Shown here piece by piece: positions 1 through 8,798 of a stretch of 64,000 bases of DNA; position 1 is the stretch's first letter, and the number at the start of each line of letters is the position of its first letter. The DNA lies in the NCBI RefSeq assembly GCF_001411495.1, contig NZ_CP012982.1, positions 1,860,001-1,924,000 on the forward strand, written 5' to 3'. This DNA is from Burkholderia cepacia ATCC 25416. Its GTDB lineage: Bacteria > Pseudomonadota > Gammaproteobacteria > Burkholderiales > Burkholderiaceae. The notes under the pieces are model-generated. The model worked only from the letters and a program-made list of their open reading frames with translations, had not been told where the DNA came from and did not search any database. The position numbers and the translations under genes are program-made.

Positions 1-10
1 GATCGCGACG

Positions 11-1042
11 ATGACGAACCCTACCCAGCAACTCGACGTAGCCCGCCTCACGCGCTATCTGGAAGCGCACGTGCCGGGTTTCGAAGGCCCGGTCGACACG
101 GAGAAGTTTGCCGGCGGCCAGTCGAATCCGACTTTCCTGCTGCATGCGAAGAGCGGCCGCTACGTGCTGCGCCGCCAGCCGCCGGGCGAACTGCTGAAAT
201 CCGCGCACGCGGTCGACCGCGAATTCCGCGTGCTGAGCGCGCTGTCGGGCACCGCGGTGCCGGTCGCGCATCCGTATCACCTCTGCGAAGACCGCGACGT
301 GATCGGCAGCCTGTTCTACGTGATGAGCTTCGAGGACGGCCGGATCTTCTGGGATCCCGCGCTGCCGGAGCTGCCGAAGGCCGATCGCGCGGTGTGCTAC
401 GACGCCTTGCTGCAGACGATGGCCGCGTTGCACGACGTCGATGTCGACGCGGTGGGCCTCGCCGACTACGGCCGCCCCGGCAACTACTTCGAACGCCAGA
501 TCGGCGTCTGGACGAAGCAGTACCGCGCGGCGGAAACGGAGCGCCTCGACGCGATGGAGACGCTGATCGACTGGCTGCCGAAGGCGTGCCCGGCCGACAC
601 GGGCCGGCCGACGCTGGTGCATGGCGATTTCCGGATCGACAACCTGATGTTCGCGCGCGACAGCTATCGCGTGCAGGCCGTGCTCGACTGGGAACTGTCG
701 ACCCTCGGCAACCCGCTCGCCGATCTCGCGTACTTCTGCATGTGCCTGCGATTGCCGTCGGGCGGGCAGGTGCGCGGGCTCGCGGGCCAGGATCGCGCGG
801 AACTCGGCATTCCCGACGAAGCGGCGATCGTTGCGCGTTATTGCGAGCTGCGCGGCATCGAGCCGATCCGCGACTGGCATTTCTACCTCGCATTCAGTTT
901 CTTCCGGCTCGCGGCGATCGCGCAGGGCGTGAAGGCGCGCGCGCTGCAGGGCAACGCATCGAGCGAGCAGGCGCTGCGCGTCGGCGCGATGGCCGGGCGT
1001 CTCGCCGAGATGGCCGTCGGCGTGATCGACGCGCATCGCTGA
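11..1042 (+). CDS. APH-family phosphotransferase, ACAD10/11 kinase-like
   Basis: The 343-residue protein has the aminoglycoside-phosphotransferase/choline-kinase fold signature. The catalytic loop HGDFRIDNLMF starts at about residue 204 and the metal-binding DWELSTLGNPLADLAYF at about 226. That wording is characteristic of the kinase domain of ACAD10/ACAD11 and of bacterial LvaA, which phosphorylate the 4-hydroxyl of 4-hydroxyacyl-CoAs. It is the first gene of a tight operon with two SDRs and an acyl-CoA dehydrogenase, which supports that role over antibiotic resistance. The cytoplasmic kinase call is firm. The substrate is inferred from family and context. Confidence 0.87.
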   Translation: MTNPTQQLDVARLTRYLEAHVPGFEGPVDTEKFAGGQSNPTFLLHAKSGRYVLRRQPPGELLKSAHAVDREFRVLSALSGTAVPVAHPYHLCEDRDVIGSLFYVMSFEDGRIFWDPALPELPKADRAVCYDALLQTMAALHDVDVDAVGLADYGRPGNYFERQIGVWTKQYRAAETERLDAMETLIDWLPKACPADTGRPTLVHGDFRIDNLMFARDSYRVQAVLDWELSTLGNPLADLAYFCMCLRLPSGGQVRGLAGQDRAELGIPDEAAIVARYCELRGIEPIRDWHFYLAFSFFRLAAIAQGVKARALQGNASSEQALRVGAMAGRLAEMAVGVIDAHR

Positions 1043-1085
1043 CCGCGCCGGGTACGACACCACATCAATGGAGGAGCACAGCAAC

Positions 1086-1850
1086 ATGGCAACGAATCTG
1101 TTCGACCTGACGGGCAAGATCGCACTGGTGACGGGCGCGAGCCGCGGCATCGGCGAGGAAATCGCGAAACTGCTCGCGGAGCAGGGCGCGCACGTGATCG
1201 TGTCGAGCCGCAAGCTCGACGACTGCCAGGCCGTGGCCGACGCGATCGTCGCGGCGGGCGGCCGCGCCGAGGCGCTGGCCTGCCACGTCGGGCGCCTGGA
1301 AGACATCGCCGCGACGTTCGAGCATATCCGCGGCAAGCACGGGCGGCTCGACATCCTCGTGAACAACGCGGCCGCGAACCCGTATTTCGGGCACATCCTC
1401 GATACCGATCTCGCCGCTTACGACAAGACGGTCGACGTGAACATCCGCGGCTACTTCTTCATGTCGGTCGAGGCCGGCAAGCTGATGAAGGAACACGGCG
1501 GCGGCGCGATCGTCAACACGGCGTCGGTGAATGCGCTGCAGCCGGGCGACCGGCAGGGCATCTACTCGATCACGAAGGCGGCCGTCGTCAACATGACGAA
1601 GGCGTTCGCGAAGGAATGCGGGCCGTTCGGCATCCGCGTGAACGCGCTGCTGCCGGGGCTCACGAAGACGAAGTTCGCGGGCGCGCTGTTCGCCGACAAG
1701 GACATCTACGAGACGTGGAAGGCGAAGATCCCGCTGCGCCGCCACGCGGAACCGCGCGAAATGGCCGGCACCGTGCTGTACCTCGTGTCGGACGCGGCGA
1801 GCTACACGAACGGCGAATGCATCGTCGTCGACGGCGGCCTGACGATCTGA
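1086..1850 (+). CDS. SDR family oxidoreductase
   Basis: Classical short-chain dehydrogenase of 254 residues. The cofactor motif TGASRGIG lies at residues 16-23, NNAA follows in the middle, and the catalytic YSITK has Tyr160 and Lys164. The C-terminal VVDGGLTI is typical. ATG at 1086 is preferred over an in-frame ATG at 1068 because GGAGGA at 1070-1075 is a good ribosome site for it. It lies 43 bases after the kinase gene and 7 before the next SDR. The probable job is NAD(P)-linked oxidation of a hydroxyacyl-CoA intermediate. The substrate is not readable from sequence. Confidence 0.85.
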   Translation: MATNLFDLTGKIALVTGASRGIGEEIAKLLAEQGAHVIVSSRKLDDCQAVADAIVAAGGRAEALACHVGRLEDIAATFEHIRGKHGRLDILVNNAAANPYFGHILDTDLAAYDKTVDVNIRGYFFMSVEAGKLMKEHGGGAIVNTASVNALQPGDRQGIYSITKAAVVNMTKAFAKECGPFGIRVNALLPGLTKTKFAGALFADKDIYETWKAKIPLRRHAEPREMAGTVLYLVSDAASYTNGECIVVDGGLTI

Positions 1851-1857
1851 GCGCGCG

Positions 1858-2616
1858 ATGAAGATCGACAGCTACGCCGGCCAGGCCGTGATGATCACCG
1901 GTGCCGCGAGCGGCTTCGGCGCGTTGCTCGCGAGCGAGCTCGCCGCGATGGGCGCGCGGCTGGCGCTCGGCGACCTGAACGGCGAGGCGCTCGAACGCGT
2001 GGCCGCGCCGCTGCGCGCGGCCGGCGCCGACGTGATCGCGCGGCGCTGCGACGTGCGTGCCGAAGCGGACGTCGCCGCGCTGGTGCACGCGGCGGCCGAG
2101 CGTTTCGGCCGGCTCGACGTGGGCATCAACAATGCGGGCATCGCGCCGCCGATGAAGGCGCTGATCGACACCGACGAAGCCGATCTCGACCTGAGCTTCG
2201 CGGTGAACACGAAGGGCGTGTTCTTCGGGATGAAGCACCAGATCCGCCAGATGCTCGCGCAGCGCGAAGGCGTGATCCTGAACGTCGCGTCGATGGCCGG
2301 GCTCGGCGGCGCGCCGAAGCTGGCCGCCTACGCGGCGTCGAAGCATGCGGTGGTCGGGCTCACGAAGACGGCGGCCATCGAATACGCGCGCCACGGCATT
2401 CGCGTGAATGCGGTGTGCCCGTTCTACAGCACGACGCCGATGGTCACCGACAGCGATATCGGCGACCGCCAGGATTTTCTCGCGCAGGGCTCGCCGATGA
2501 AGCGGCTCGGCCGGCCCGAGGAAATCGTCGCGACGATGCTGACGCTGTGCGCGAAGGAAAACACTTATCTGACCGGGCAGGCCGTCGCCGTCGACGGCGG
2601 TGTCTCGGCCTTCTGA
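1858..2616 (+). CDS. SDR family NAD(P)-dependent oxidoreductase
   Basis: Second classical SDR, 252 residues, clearly diverged from the one before it. It has TGAASGFG near residue 12, NNAG in the middle, and YAASK with Tyr158 and Lys162; it ends in VAVDGGVSAF. The 7-base gap to the preceding SDR implies cotranscription. Together the two SDRs could carry successive oxidation or reduction steps at a CoA thioester. A 3-hydroxyacyl-CoA dehydrogenase role is plausible but inferred. Confidence 0.85.
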   Translation: MKIDSYAGQAVMITGAASGFGALLASELAAMGARLALGDLNGEALERVAAPLRAAGADVIARRCDVRAEADVAALVHAAAERFGRLDVGINNAGIAPPMKALIDTDEADLDLSFAVNTKGVFFGMKHQIRQMLAQREGVILNVASMAGLGGAPKLAAYAASKHAVVGLTKTAAIEYARHGIRVNAVCPFYSTTPMVTDSDIGDRQDFLAQGSPMKRLGRPEEIVATMLTLCAKENTYLTGQAVAVDGGVSAF

Positions 2617-2649
2617 CGGAACCGAACGAACGGAATCGAGGAGTCGATC

Positions 2650-3894
2650 ATGGACTTTGGCTACACCCCGAAAGTGGAAGAACTGCGCAGCCGCGTGCGC
2701 GCATTCATGGATGCGCACATCGTGCCGCGCATCCGCCAGTGGAACGAGGAAGTGCACGCGGGCCAGTATCCCGTGTCGTTCATGGAGGAACTGAAGGAGC
2801 GCGCGAAGGCGGAAGGGCTGTGGAACCTGTTCCTGCCGCACCTGAAGGACGACGAGCCCGGCACGGGCCTGACGAACCTCGAATACGCACCGCTCGCCGA
2901 GATCATGGGGCGCGTGGGCTGGGCGTCGGAAGTGTTCAACTGCAACGCGCCGGACACCGGCAACATGGAGCTGCTGCACATGTTCGCGACGCCCGGGCAG
3001 CGCGAGCAGTGGCTGAAGCCGCTGCTGCGCGGCGAGATCCGTTCGGCGTTCGCGATGACGGAGCCCGATGTCGCATCGTCGGATGCGACGAACATCACGA
3101 CGCGCATCGAGCGCGTGGGCGACGAGTACGTGATCAACGGCCGCAAGTGGTTCATCACCAACGCCGCGCATCCGAACTGCAAGATCTTCATCGTGATGGG
3201 CAAGACCGACCCCGAGGCCGAGTCGCACCGGCAGCAGAGCATGATTCTCGTGCCGCGCGACACGCCGGGCGTGACGGTCTTGCGCAACATCACGGTGGTC
3301 AATCACTACGCGCCGGAAGGGCACTGCGAGATCACATTCGACAACGTGCGCGTGCCGGCGAGCAACCTGCTCGGTGAGGAAGGCAGCGGCTTCGCGCTCG
3401 CGCAGGCCCGCCTCGGGCCGGGCCGCATCCACCACTGCATGCGGTCGATCGGCGCCGCCGAGCTCGCGCTGGAGCTGATGGTCGACCGCGCGCAGTCGCG
3501 CGTCGCGTTCGGCAAGCCGCTGAACCGGCACGGCACGGTCGGCGAATGGATCGCGCGCTCGCGCATCGAGATCGAGCAGGCGCGCCTGCTCGTGCTGAAG
3601 GCCGCGTGGATGATCGACAAGGTCGGCGCGAAGGCCGCGCGCAAGGAAATCGCGATGATCAAGGCACTGGTGCCGACCGTGTACGCGAACGTCTGCGACC
3701 GCGCGATGCAGGTGTTCGGCGCGGCGGGGTTGAGCCCCGATACGCCGCTCGCCGACCTCTGGACCTGGGGCCGCGCGCTGCGCTTCGCCGACGGCCCGGA
3801 CGAGGTGCACCTGCAGGCGATCGCGCGGATGGAAATCAAGGACGGCGTGCCGGGTTCGACGGCGCCGTACCTGACGCCGCCGCTGCGCGCCTGA
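2650..3894 (+). CDS. Acyl-CoA dehydrogenase, ACAD10/11-like
   Basis: FAD-dependent acyl-CoA dehydrogenase of 414 residues. [14 protein letters not shown] is the flavin/substrate-binding signature. WFITNAAH follows, and the C-terminal domain contains VAFGKPL and [12 protein letters not shown]. The last motif is also typical of ACAD10/11 dehydrogenase domains. In the Lva and ACAD11 systems this partner acts on the 4-phospho-acyl-CoA made by the kinase and helps convert it to a 3-hydroxy product for beta-oxidation. GAGGAG at 2639-2644 serves ATG 2650. It is the last gene of the four-gene operon. Confidence 0.87.
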   Translation: MDFGYTPKVEELRSRVRAFMDAHIVPRIRQWNEEVHAGQYPVSFMEELKERAKAEGLWNLFLPHLKDDEPGTGLTNLEYAPLAEIMGRVGWASEVFNCNAPDTGNMELLHMFATPGQREQWLKPLLRGEIRSAFAMTEPDVASSDATNITTRIERVGDEYVINGRKWFITNAAHPNCKIFIVMGKTDPEAESHRQQSMILVPRDTPGVTVLRNITVVNHYAPEGHCEITFDNVRVPASNLLGEEGSGFALAQARLGPGRIHHCMRSIGAAELALELMVDRAQSRVAFGKPLNRHGTVGEWIARSRIEIEQARLLVLKAAWMIDKVGAKAARKEIAMIKALVPTVYANVCDRAMQVFGAAGLSPDTPLADLWTWGRALRFADGPDEVHLQAIARMEIKDGVPGSTAPYLTPPLRA

Positions 3895-3970
3895 GCGTCG
3901 CGCCGGGATGCGCAGGGCCGTGGACGAGCGGGTGGCGCACGCCGTAAGATGCCGGCAAGGAGATCCGGCG

Positions 3971-4876
3971 ATGCGCCTTTCGAAGATTGACCTGAACCTG
4001 TTCGTCGTATTCGACGCGATCTACACCAAGCGCAACCTGACGCGCGCGGCCGAGGTGCTGAATCTCACGCAGCCGGCCGTCAGCAACGCGCTGGCGCGGC
4101 TGCGCAAGACCCTGAACGATCCGCTGTTCGTCAGCACGCCGGCCGGGATGATGCCGACGCCGCTGGCCGAGAACATCGTCGGCCGTGTGCGCGAGGCGAT
4201 GCAGCTGCTCGATTCGAGCGCGCACGAAGGCGACGTGTTCGATCCGGCGTCGTCGACGCGCGTGTTCCGGATGAGCATGAGCGACCTGACCGAAGCGCTG
4301 CTGCTGCCCGCGCTCGGCGAACTGCTGCAGAAGCATGCGCCCGGCATGCACGTGCGCAGCTACACGATGGATCGCCGTGAAGTCGCGACCGCGCTCGCGA
4401 ACGGCTCCGTCGACATCGCGATCGACGCGCCGCTGATCGGCGATCCGCACCTTCATCAGGCGCTGCTCGTGCGCGACCGCTATGCGTGCATGATCCGCGA
4501 CGATCACCCGTTCAAGGGCGACACGCTCACCATGGACGACTACCTGTCGATGGGGCACATCCACGTGTCGAGCCGCCGCAAGGGCAGCGGGCACGTCGAC
4601 GCGGAGCTGACGCGCCTCGGGTTGCGCCGCACCATCCAGATGCGCGTGCAGCACTACATGGTCGCGCCGCTGATCGCGATGCGCGGCGACCTGGCGCTGA
4701 CGGCGCCGCTGCGGCTGCTGCAGCGGTATCCGGCGCGGATTCTCGAACTGCCGTTCGAGATGCCGGCGCTCGAATACTTCTGCTACTGGCATCGCAGCGC
4801 GGATCAGGATCAGGGCAGCCGGTGGCTGCGCGAGCAACTGGTGACGCTGATGGGCGGGATCGGCGAGCCGCGGTGA
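3971..4876 (+). CDS. LysR-family transcriptional regulator
   Basis: LysR regulator of 301 residues. The N-terminal helix-turn-helix reads NLTRAAEVLNLTQPAVSNAL, followed by the periplasmic-binding-fold effector domain. The LSKIDLNLFVVFDAIY opening resembles the NodD/LeuO-like branch. ATG 3971 has AAGGAG about 8 bases upstream; an in-frame start at 3908 adds a non-conserved leader and is rejected. It lies 76 bases after the acyl-CoA dehydrogenase on the same strand, so it may control that operon. No palindromic LysR site was identified. Confidence 0.85.
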   Translation: MRLSKIDLNLFVVFDAIYTKRNLTRAAEVLNLTQPAVSNALARLRKTLNDPLFVSTPAGMMPTPLAENIVGRVREAMQLLDSSAHEGDVFDPASSTRVFRMSMSDLTEALLLPALGELLQKHAPGMHVRSYTMDRREVATALANGSVDIAIDAPLIGDPHLHQALLVRDRYACMIRDDHPFKGDTLTMDDYLSMGHIHVSSRRKGSGHVDAELTRLGLRRTIQMRVQHYMVAPLIAMRGDLALTAPLRLLQRYPARILELPFEMPALEYFCYWHRSADQDQGSRWLREQLVTLMGGIGEPR

Positions 4877-4893
4877 GGCGCACGCGGCGGCGG

Positions 4894-7800
4894 TCAGCTT
4901 CGCAATGCCCGCGCCAGCACTTTCGCCACATGCATCGCCTGCGCTTGCGCGCCGTCCTGAATCTGATGCCGGCAACTCGTGCCGTCCGCGACGACGATCG
5001 CGCCTTCGGCCCGCGCACGCACGGCCGGCAGCAGCGACAGCTCGGCCATGGCCTGCGACGCGGCGTAATGCTCGGCTTCATAGCCGAAGCTGCCGGCCAT
5101 CCCGCAGCACGACGATTCGACCGGCGTTACCTTGAGCCCCGGAATCCAGCGCAGCACCGTCTGCACCGGCGTGAACGCGCCGAACGCCTTCTGATGGCAG
5201 TGGCCGTGCACGAGCGCTTCGTTCGCATCGATCGCGTGCAGCGGCAGCGACAACCGGCCGGCCTCGTGTTCGCGGACGAGAAACTCTTCGAACAGGAACG
5301 CGTGGCTCGCGAGCCGTGTGGCTTCGTCGCCGTAACCGTAGGCAAGAAACTCGTCGCGCATCGACAGCAGGCACGAAGGCTCCAGCCCGACGATCGCGAC
5401 ACCGCGTTCGAGGTACGGCTGCAGCGCATCGAGCGTGCGCCTGGCCTCGAACTTCGCTTCGTCGACGAGCCCGGCCGCGAGGAACGTGCGGCCGCAGCAC
5501 AGTGGCCGCGCGCCTGCGCGCACGTTGAAATGCACGGTGTAGCCGGCCGCTTCGAGCACGGCCTGCGCGGCGCGCGCGTTGTCCGGTTCCTGGTAGTTGC
5601 TGAACGTATCGACGAACAGCAGCACTTCGCGGGTGACCGAGCCGGTTTGCGAGGGCGTTGATGTCCCCGTATCCGCACCCACATCCGCCAGAAACGGTCG
5701 CGCGAACCCGGGCAGCGCACGCTGCGGCGCGAGGCCGATCCATCGCTTGATCGACGACGCGACGACCGGCACGCCATTGACGAACGCGATCGCGCCGCGC
5801 ATGCGCGCGGCCCACGGCGCATAACGCGGCAGATACGCGACGAGCCGTTCACGCAGTGTCGTGCCGTGCTTGCGGTTCCACGCATGCCGCGCCTCGATCT
5901 TGAAGCGCGCCATGTCGACGCCCGTCGGACAGTCGCGTTTGCAGCCCTTGCACGACACGCACAGGTCGAGCGCGGCCTTCACGTCGTCGCCGGCGAGGCC
6001 GTCGGCGCCGAGCTGGCCCGTCACCGCGAGCCGCAGCGTGTTCGCACGGCCGCGCGTCACGTGCTGTTCGTCGCGCGTCACGCGGTAGCTCGGGCACATC
6101 GTGCCCGCGTCGAACTTGCGGCAGTGGCCGTTGTTGTTGCACATCTCGACGGCCGACGCGAGCCCGTGCGTGATGTCGGTGCCCGAGCCGGGGGCGGTTT
6201 CTTCGCCGGTCAGCGGATTGCGCGCGACGTTCCAGGCCGACCAGTCGAGCGCGGGCCGCAGCGGCAGCGCCGCATAGCCGGGCGCGAAACGGAAATGCTC
6301 GCGCGCATCCATCTTCGGCGGATTGACGATCTTGTCCGGGTTGAAGCGGTTGTCGGGATCGAACAGCGTCTTGATCTCCGCGAACGCCGCATTCAGGCGC
6401 GGGCCGTACTGCCACGCGACCCATTCGCCGCGGCACAGCCCGTCGCCGTGTTCACCCGAATACGCGCCCTTGTACTCGCGCACGAGTGCCGCCGCTTCTT
6501 CGGCGATCTCGCGCATGCGCGTCGCGCCGTCGCGCCGCATGTCGAGGATCGGCCGCACGTGCAGCGTGCCGACGCTCGCATGCGCGTACCACGTGCCTTC
6601 GGTCTCATGCCTGTGGAACACGTCGGTCAGGCGGCGCGTGTATTCCGCGAGGTGTTCGAGCGGCACCGCGCAATCCTCGATGAACGACACCGGCTTGCCG
6701 TCGCCCTTCATGCTCATCATGATGTTCAGCCCGGCCTTGCGTACCTCCCACAGCGCCTTCTGCGCGCCGGCGTCGGTCATCTTCACGACGCTGCCGGGCA
6801 GGCCGAGATCGGCCATCAGTTCGGCGAGCCGGTCGAGCTGCGCGTGTTGCGCGTCGCGCGATTCGCCCGCGAACTCGACGAGCAGGATCGCCTGCGGCTG
6901 GCCGACCAGCGCCTGTTCGATCACGGGCCGGAACGCCGGGTTCTCCATCGACAGGTCGATCATCGTGCGATCGACCAGCTCGACGGCCACCGGCTTCAGT
7001 TTCACGATGTGCTGCGCGGTGTCCATCGCCTGGTAGAAGGTCGGGAAGTTCACGACACCGAGCGTCTTGTGCGCGGGCAGCGGCGCGAGCTTCAGCGTGA
7101 TCTGCCGGCTATGGGCGAGCGTGCCTTCCGAGCCGACGAGCAGGTGCGCGAGATTCGCATGGCCGTCGTCGGTGTAAGCGCGCGGGTTCTGGCAGTCGAA
7201 CAGGTCGAGGTTGTAGCCGGCCACGCGGCGCAGCACCTTCGGCACGCGCTCGACGATCTCGTCGCGCTCGCGCTTCGCGATGCGTTCGACACCGTGCAGC
7301 AGCTCGAGCGTGCGGCGATCGGTGACGGGCTGCGCGAGCGACCCGAACCGGCATTCGCTGCCGTCGGCGAGGATCGCGTCGATCGCGAGCACGTTGTGCA
7401 CCATGTTGCCGTACTCGATCGAGCGCGACCCGCACGAGTTGTTGCCGGCCATCCCGCCGATCGTGCATTGCGCGGCCGTCGACACGTCGACCGGAAACCA
7501 CAGCCCGTGCGGTTTCAGCCATGCGTTCAGGTGGTCGAGCACGATGCCGGGCTCGACGGTGACGGTGCGCGCCTGCGCATCGAATGCGACGATCCGGTTC
7601 AGCCATTTGCTGTTGTCGACGACGAGCGCCTCGCCGACCGTCTGCCCGCACTGGCTGGTGCCGGCGCCGCGTGCGAGCACGGGAATCTTGCGGTCGCGTG
7701 CGATGTCGAGCGCGATCCGCAGGTCGTCCTGGTCGCGCGGCACGACCACGCCGAGCGGCATGATCTGGTAGATCGACGCGTCGGTCGCATAACGACCGCG

Positions 7801-7932
7801 GCTCGCGCGATCGGCGTGGACGTCGCCGCGCATTTCGCGCCGCAGCCGCTCGAACAGCGGCGACAGCGCGGCGCCTTGCGACGGCACGAGATGGACAGGG
7901 CGAACCAGCGAAGGCGAGACGGCGGATGTCAT
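4894..7932 (-). CDS. YdiJ-type FAD/Fe-S dehydrogenase (D-2-hydroxyacid type)
   Basis: A fused flavoprotein/iron-sulfur enzyme of 1012 residues, close to E. coli YdiJ (about 1018). The N-terminal half is a PCMH-type FAD-binding domain followed by the FAD-oxidase C-terminal domain. The C-terminal half has the cluster motif CVSCKGCKRDCP near residues 656-667, then two CCG domains with LCCGRTF near 810 and SCCGMAG near 940. YdiJ homologues oxidise D-2-hydroxyglutarate or related D-2-hydroxyacids and pass electrons to the quinone pool. It is the last gene of the leftward GntR-linked operon, 52 bases after the hydratase gene. The exact substrate is unknown. Confidence 0.88.
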   Translation of the reverse strand: MTSAVSPSLVRPVHLVPSQGAALSPLFERLRREMRGDVHADRASRGRYATDASIYQIMPLGVVVPRDQDDLRIALDIARDRKIPVLARGAGTSQCGQTVGEALVVDNSKWLNRIVAFDAQARTVTVEPGIVLDHLNAWLKPHGLWFPVDVSTAAQCTIGGMAGNNSCGSRSIEYGNMVHNVLAIDAILADGSECRFGSLAQPVTDRRTLELLHGVERIAKRERDEIVERVPKVLRRVAGYNLDLFDCQNPRAYTDDGHANLAHLLVGSEGTLAHSRQITLKLAPLPAHKTLGVVNFPTFYQAMDTAQHIVKLKPVAVELVDRTMIDLSMENPAFRPVIEQALVGQPQAILLVEFAGESRDAQHAQLDRLAELMADLGLPGSVVKMTDAGAQKALWEVRKAGLNIMMSMKGDGKPVSFIEDCAVPLEHLAEYTRRLTDVFHRHETEGTWYAHASVGTLHVRPILDMRRDGATRMREIAEEAAALVREYKGAYSGEHGDGLCRGEWVAWQYGPRLNAAFAEIKTLFDPDNRFNPDKIVNPPKMDAREHFRFAPGYAALPLRPALDWSAWNVARNPLTGEETAPGSGTDITHGLASAVEMCNNNGHCRKFDAGTMCPSYRVTRDEQHVTRGRANTLRLAVTGQLGADGLAGDDVKAALDLCVSCKGCKRDCPTGVDMARFKIEARHAWNRKHGTTLRERLVAYLPRYAPWAARMRGAIAFVNGVPVVASSIKRWIGLAPQRALPGFARPFLADVGADTGTSTPSQTGSVTREVLLFVDTFSNYQEPDNARAAQAVLEAAGYTVHFNVRAGARPLCCGRTFLAAGLVDEAKFEARRTLDALQPYLERGVAIVGLEPSCLLSMRDEFLAYGYGDEATRLASHAFLFEEFLVREHEAGRLSLPLHAIDANEALVHGHCHQKAFGAFTPVQTVLRWIPGLKVTPVESSCCGMAGSFGYEAEHYAASQAMAELSLLPAVRARAEGAIVVADGTSCRHQIQDGAQAQAMHVAKVLARALRS

Positions 7933-7984
7933 GGCGGCGGTCGGTATCGGGTGGGAACGGATCGGGCGAGGATCGGATGAGGGA

Positions 7985-8746
7985 TCAGGCGAGCGTGACG
8001 CTGACGGGCGGCAGCCCCGCGATGCGGCCGACGGCCGTGCCCGCGGCCCGCGGAAAATGCATGCCCGTGTACGAGCCGGTCGTGACGACGGTGCCGGCCG
8101 GCAGCGCGATGCCGCGCCGCGATGCGTGATTCACGAGCCACGGCAGCAGACGGCGCGGGTCGCCGGCCGGGTTGGTGCCAGGTGCGGTGCCGGCGATGTC
8201 GTGCCCGTCGAACGTGAACGCCGGGGCCGGCGCGGCGAACGGGAAATCGGCGCGATAGCCGGTCATCTCGCCCAGCACGAGCGCACCGTGGTTCTGCAGG
8301 TCGGCGAGCTGGGCGGCAGGCGCGACGTCCGGCCATTCGCGGAAGCGGCTCGCGACGATCTCGATCGCGGCGCCCATCTGCGCGATACCGTCGAACACTT
8401 CATCGTCGGCATAGGCGGGCGCATGCGGCGCGAAGTCGCGGCCGAAGCGAAACGCGATCTCCAGTTCGAGGCCGAGCGGCCGGAACGCGCCGCGCGGCAG
8501 CGTGACGCCGCTCGCATGGCGGCAGTCGTCCGGCAGCGACGCGCCCTGGATCGGCCCGTCGGGCTGTTTCGCACCGACCTTCCACGCGCCGATCGCGGCG
8601 CGGCGCTCGGCGAGCAGTTGCGCCTGCACCGCATAGGCAGCGTCGGCATCGGCGGGGACGAGGGCTGAAGGCAGCGCGGCGAACGCGATGCCGTGTTGCC
8701 AGCCGGCGGCGAGCCGGACGGCGAGGTCGTGGGTAGCCTGGGTCAT
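7985..8746 (-). CDS. 2-keto-4-pentenoate hydratase / fumarylacetoacetase-fold protein
   Basis: The 253-residue protein follows the MhpD/HpaH hydratase pattern: AYAVQAQLLAERR, then the GAWKVGA segment, LGLELEIAF with the metal-binding glutamates, and GSYTGMHFPRAAG near the end. Family members add water to 2-hydroxypenta-2,4-dienoates or decarboxylate oxoacids at a divalent metal. It sits between the MFS carrier and the YdiJ-type dehydrogenase in one orientation with about 50-base gaps, which suggests a shared organic-acid pathway. No ring-cleavage genes are nearby, so a classical meta-cleavage role is doubtful. Confidence 0.8.
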   Translation of the reverse strand: MTQATHDLAVRLAAGWQHGIAFAALPSALVPADADAAYAVQAQLLAERRAAIGAWKVGAKQPDGPIQGASLPDDCRHASGVTLPRGAFRPLGLELEIAFRFGRDFAPHAPAYADDEVFDGIAQMGAAIEIVASRFREWPDVAPAAQLADLQNHGALVLGEMTGYRADFPFAAPAPAFTFDGHDIAGTAPGTNPAGDPRRLLPWLVNHASRRGIALPAGTVVTTGSYTGMHFPRAAGTAVGRIAGLPPVSVTLA

Positions 8747-8798
8747 CGTTGCAGTCGGGGAAAAGGCGGGCGCCGCGGGCGGCAGCGCCCCGTTGGCA

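Noticed and set aside
1660..3810. Leftward open frame of 716 codons
   Set aside because: Antisense to the SDR and acyl-CoA dehydrogenase genes, which have full family motifs.
5866..7980. Rightward open frame of 704 codons
   Set aside because: Antisense shadow of the YdiJ-type dehydrogenase gene. No ribosome site or motif.
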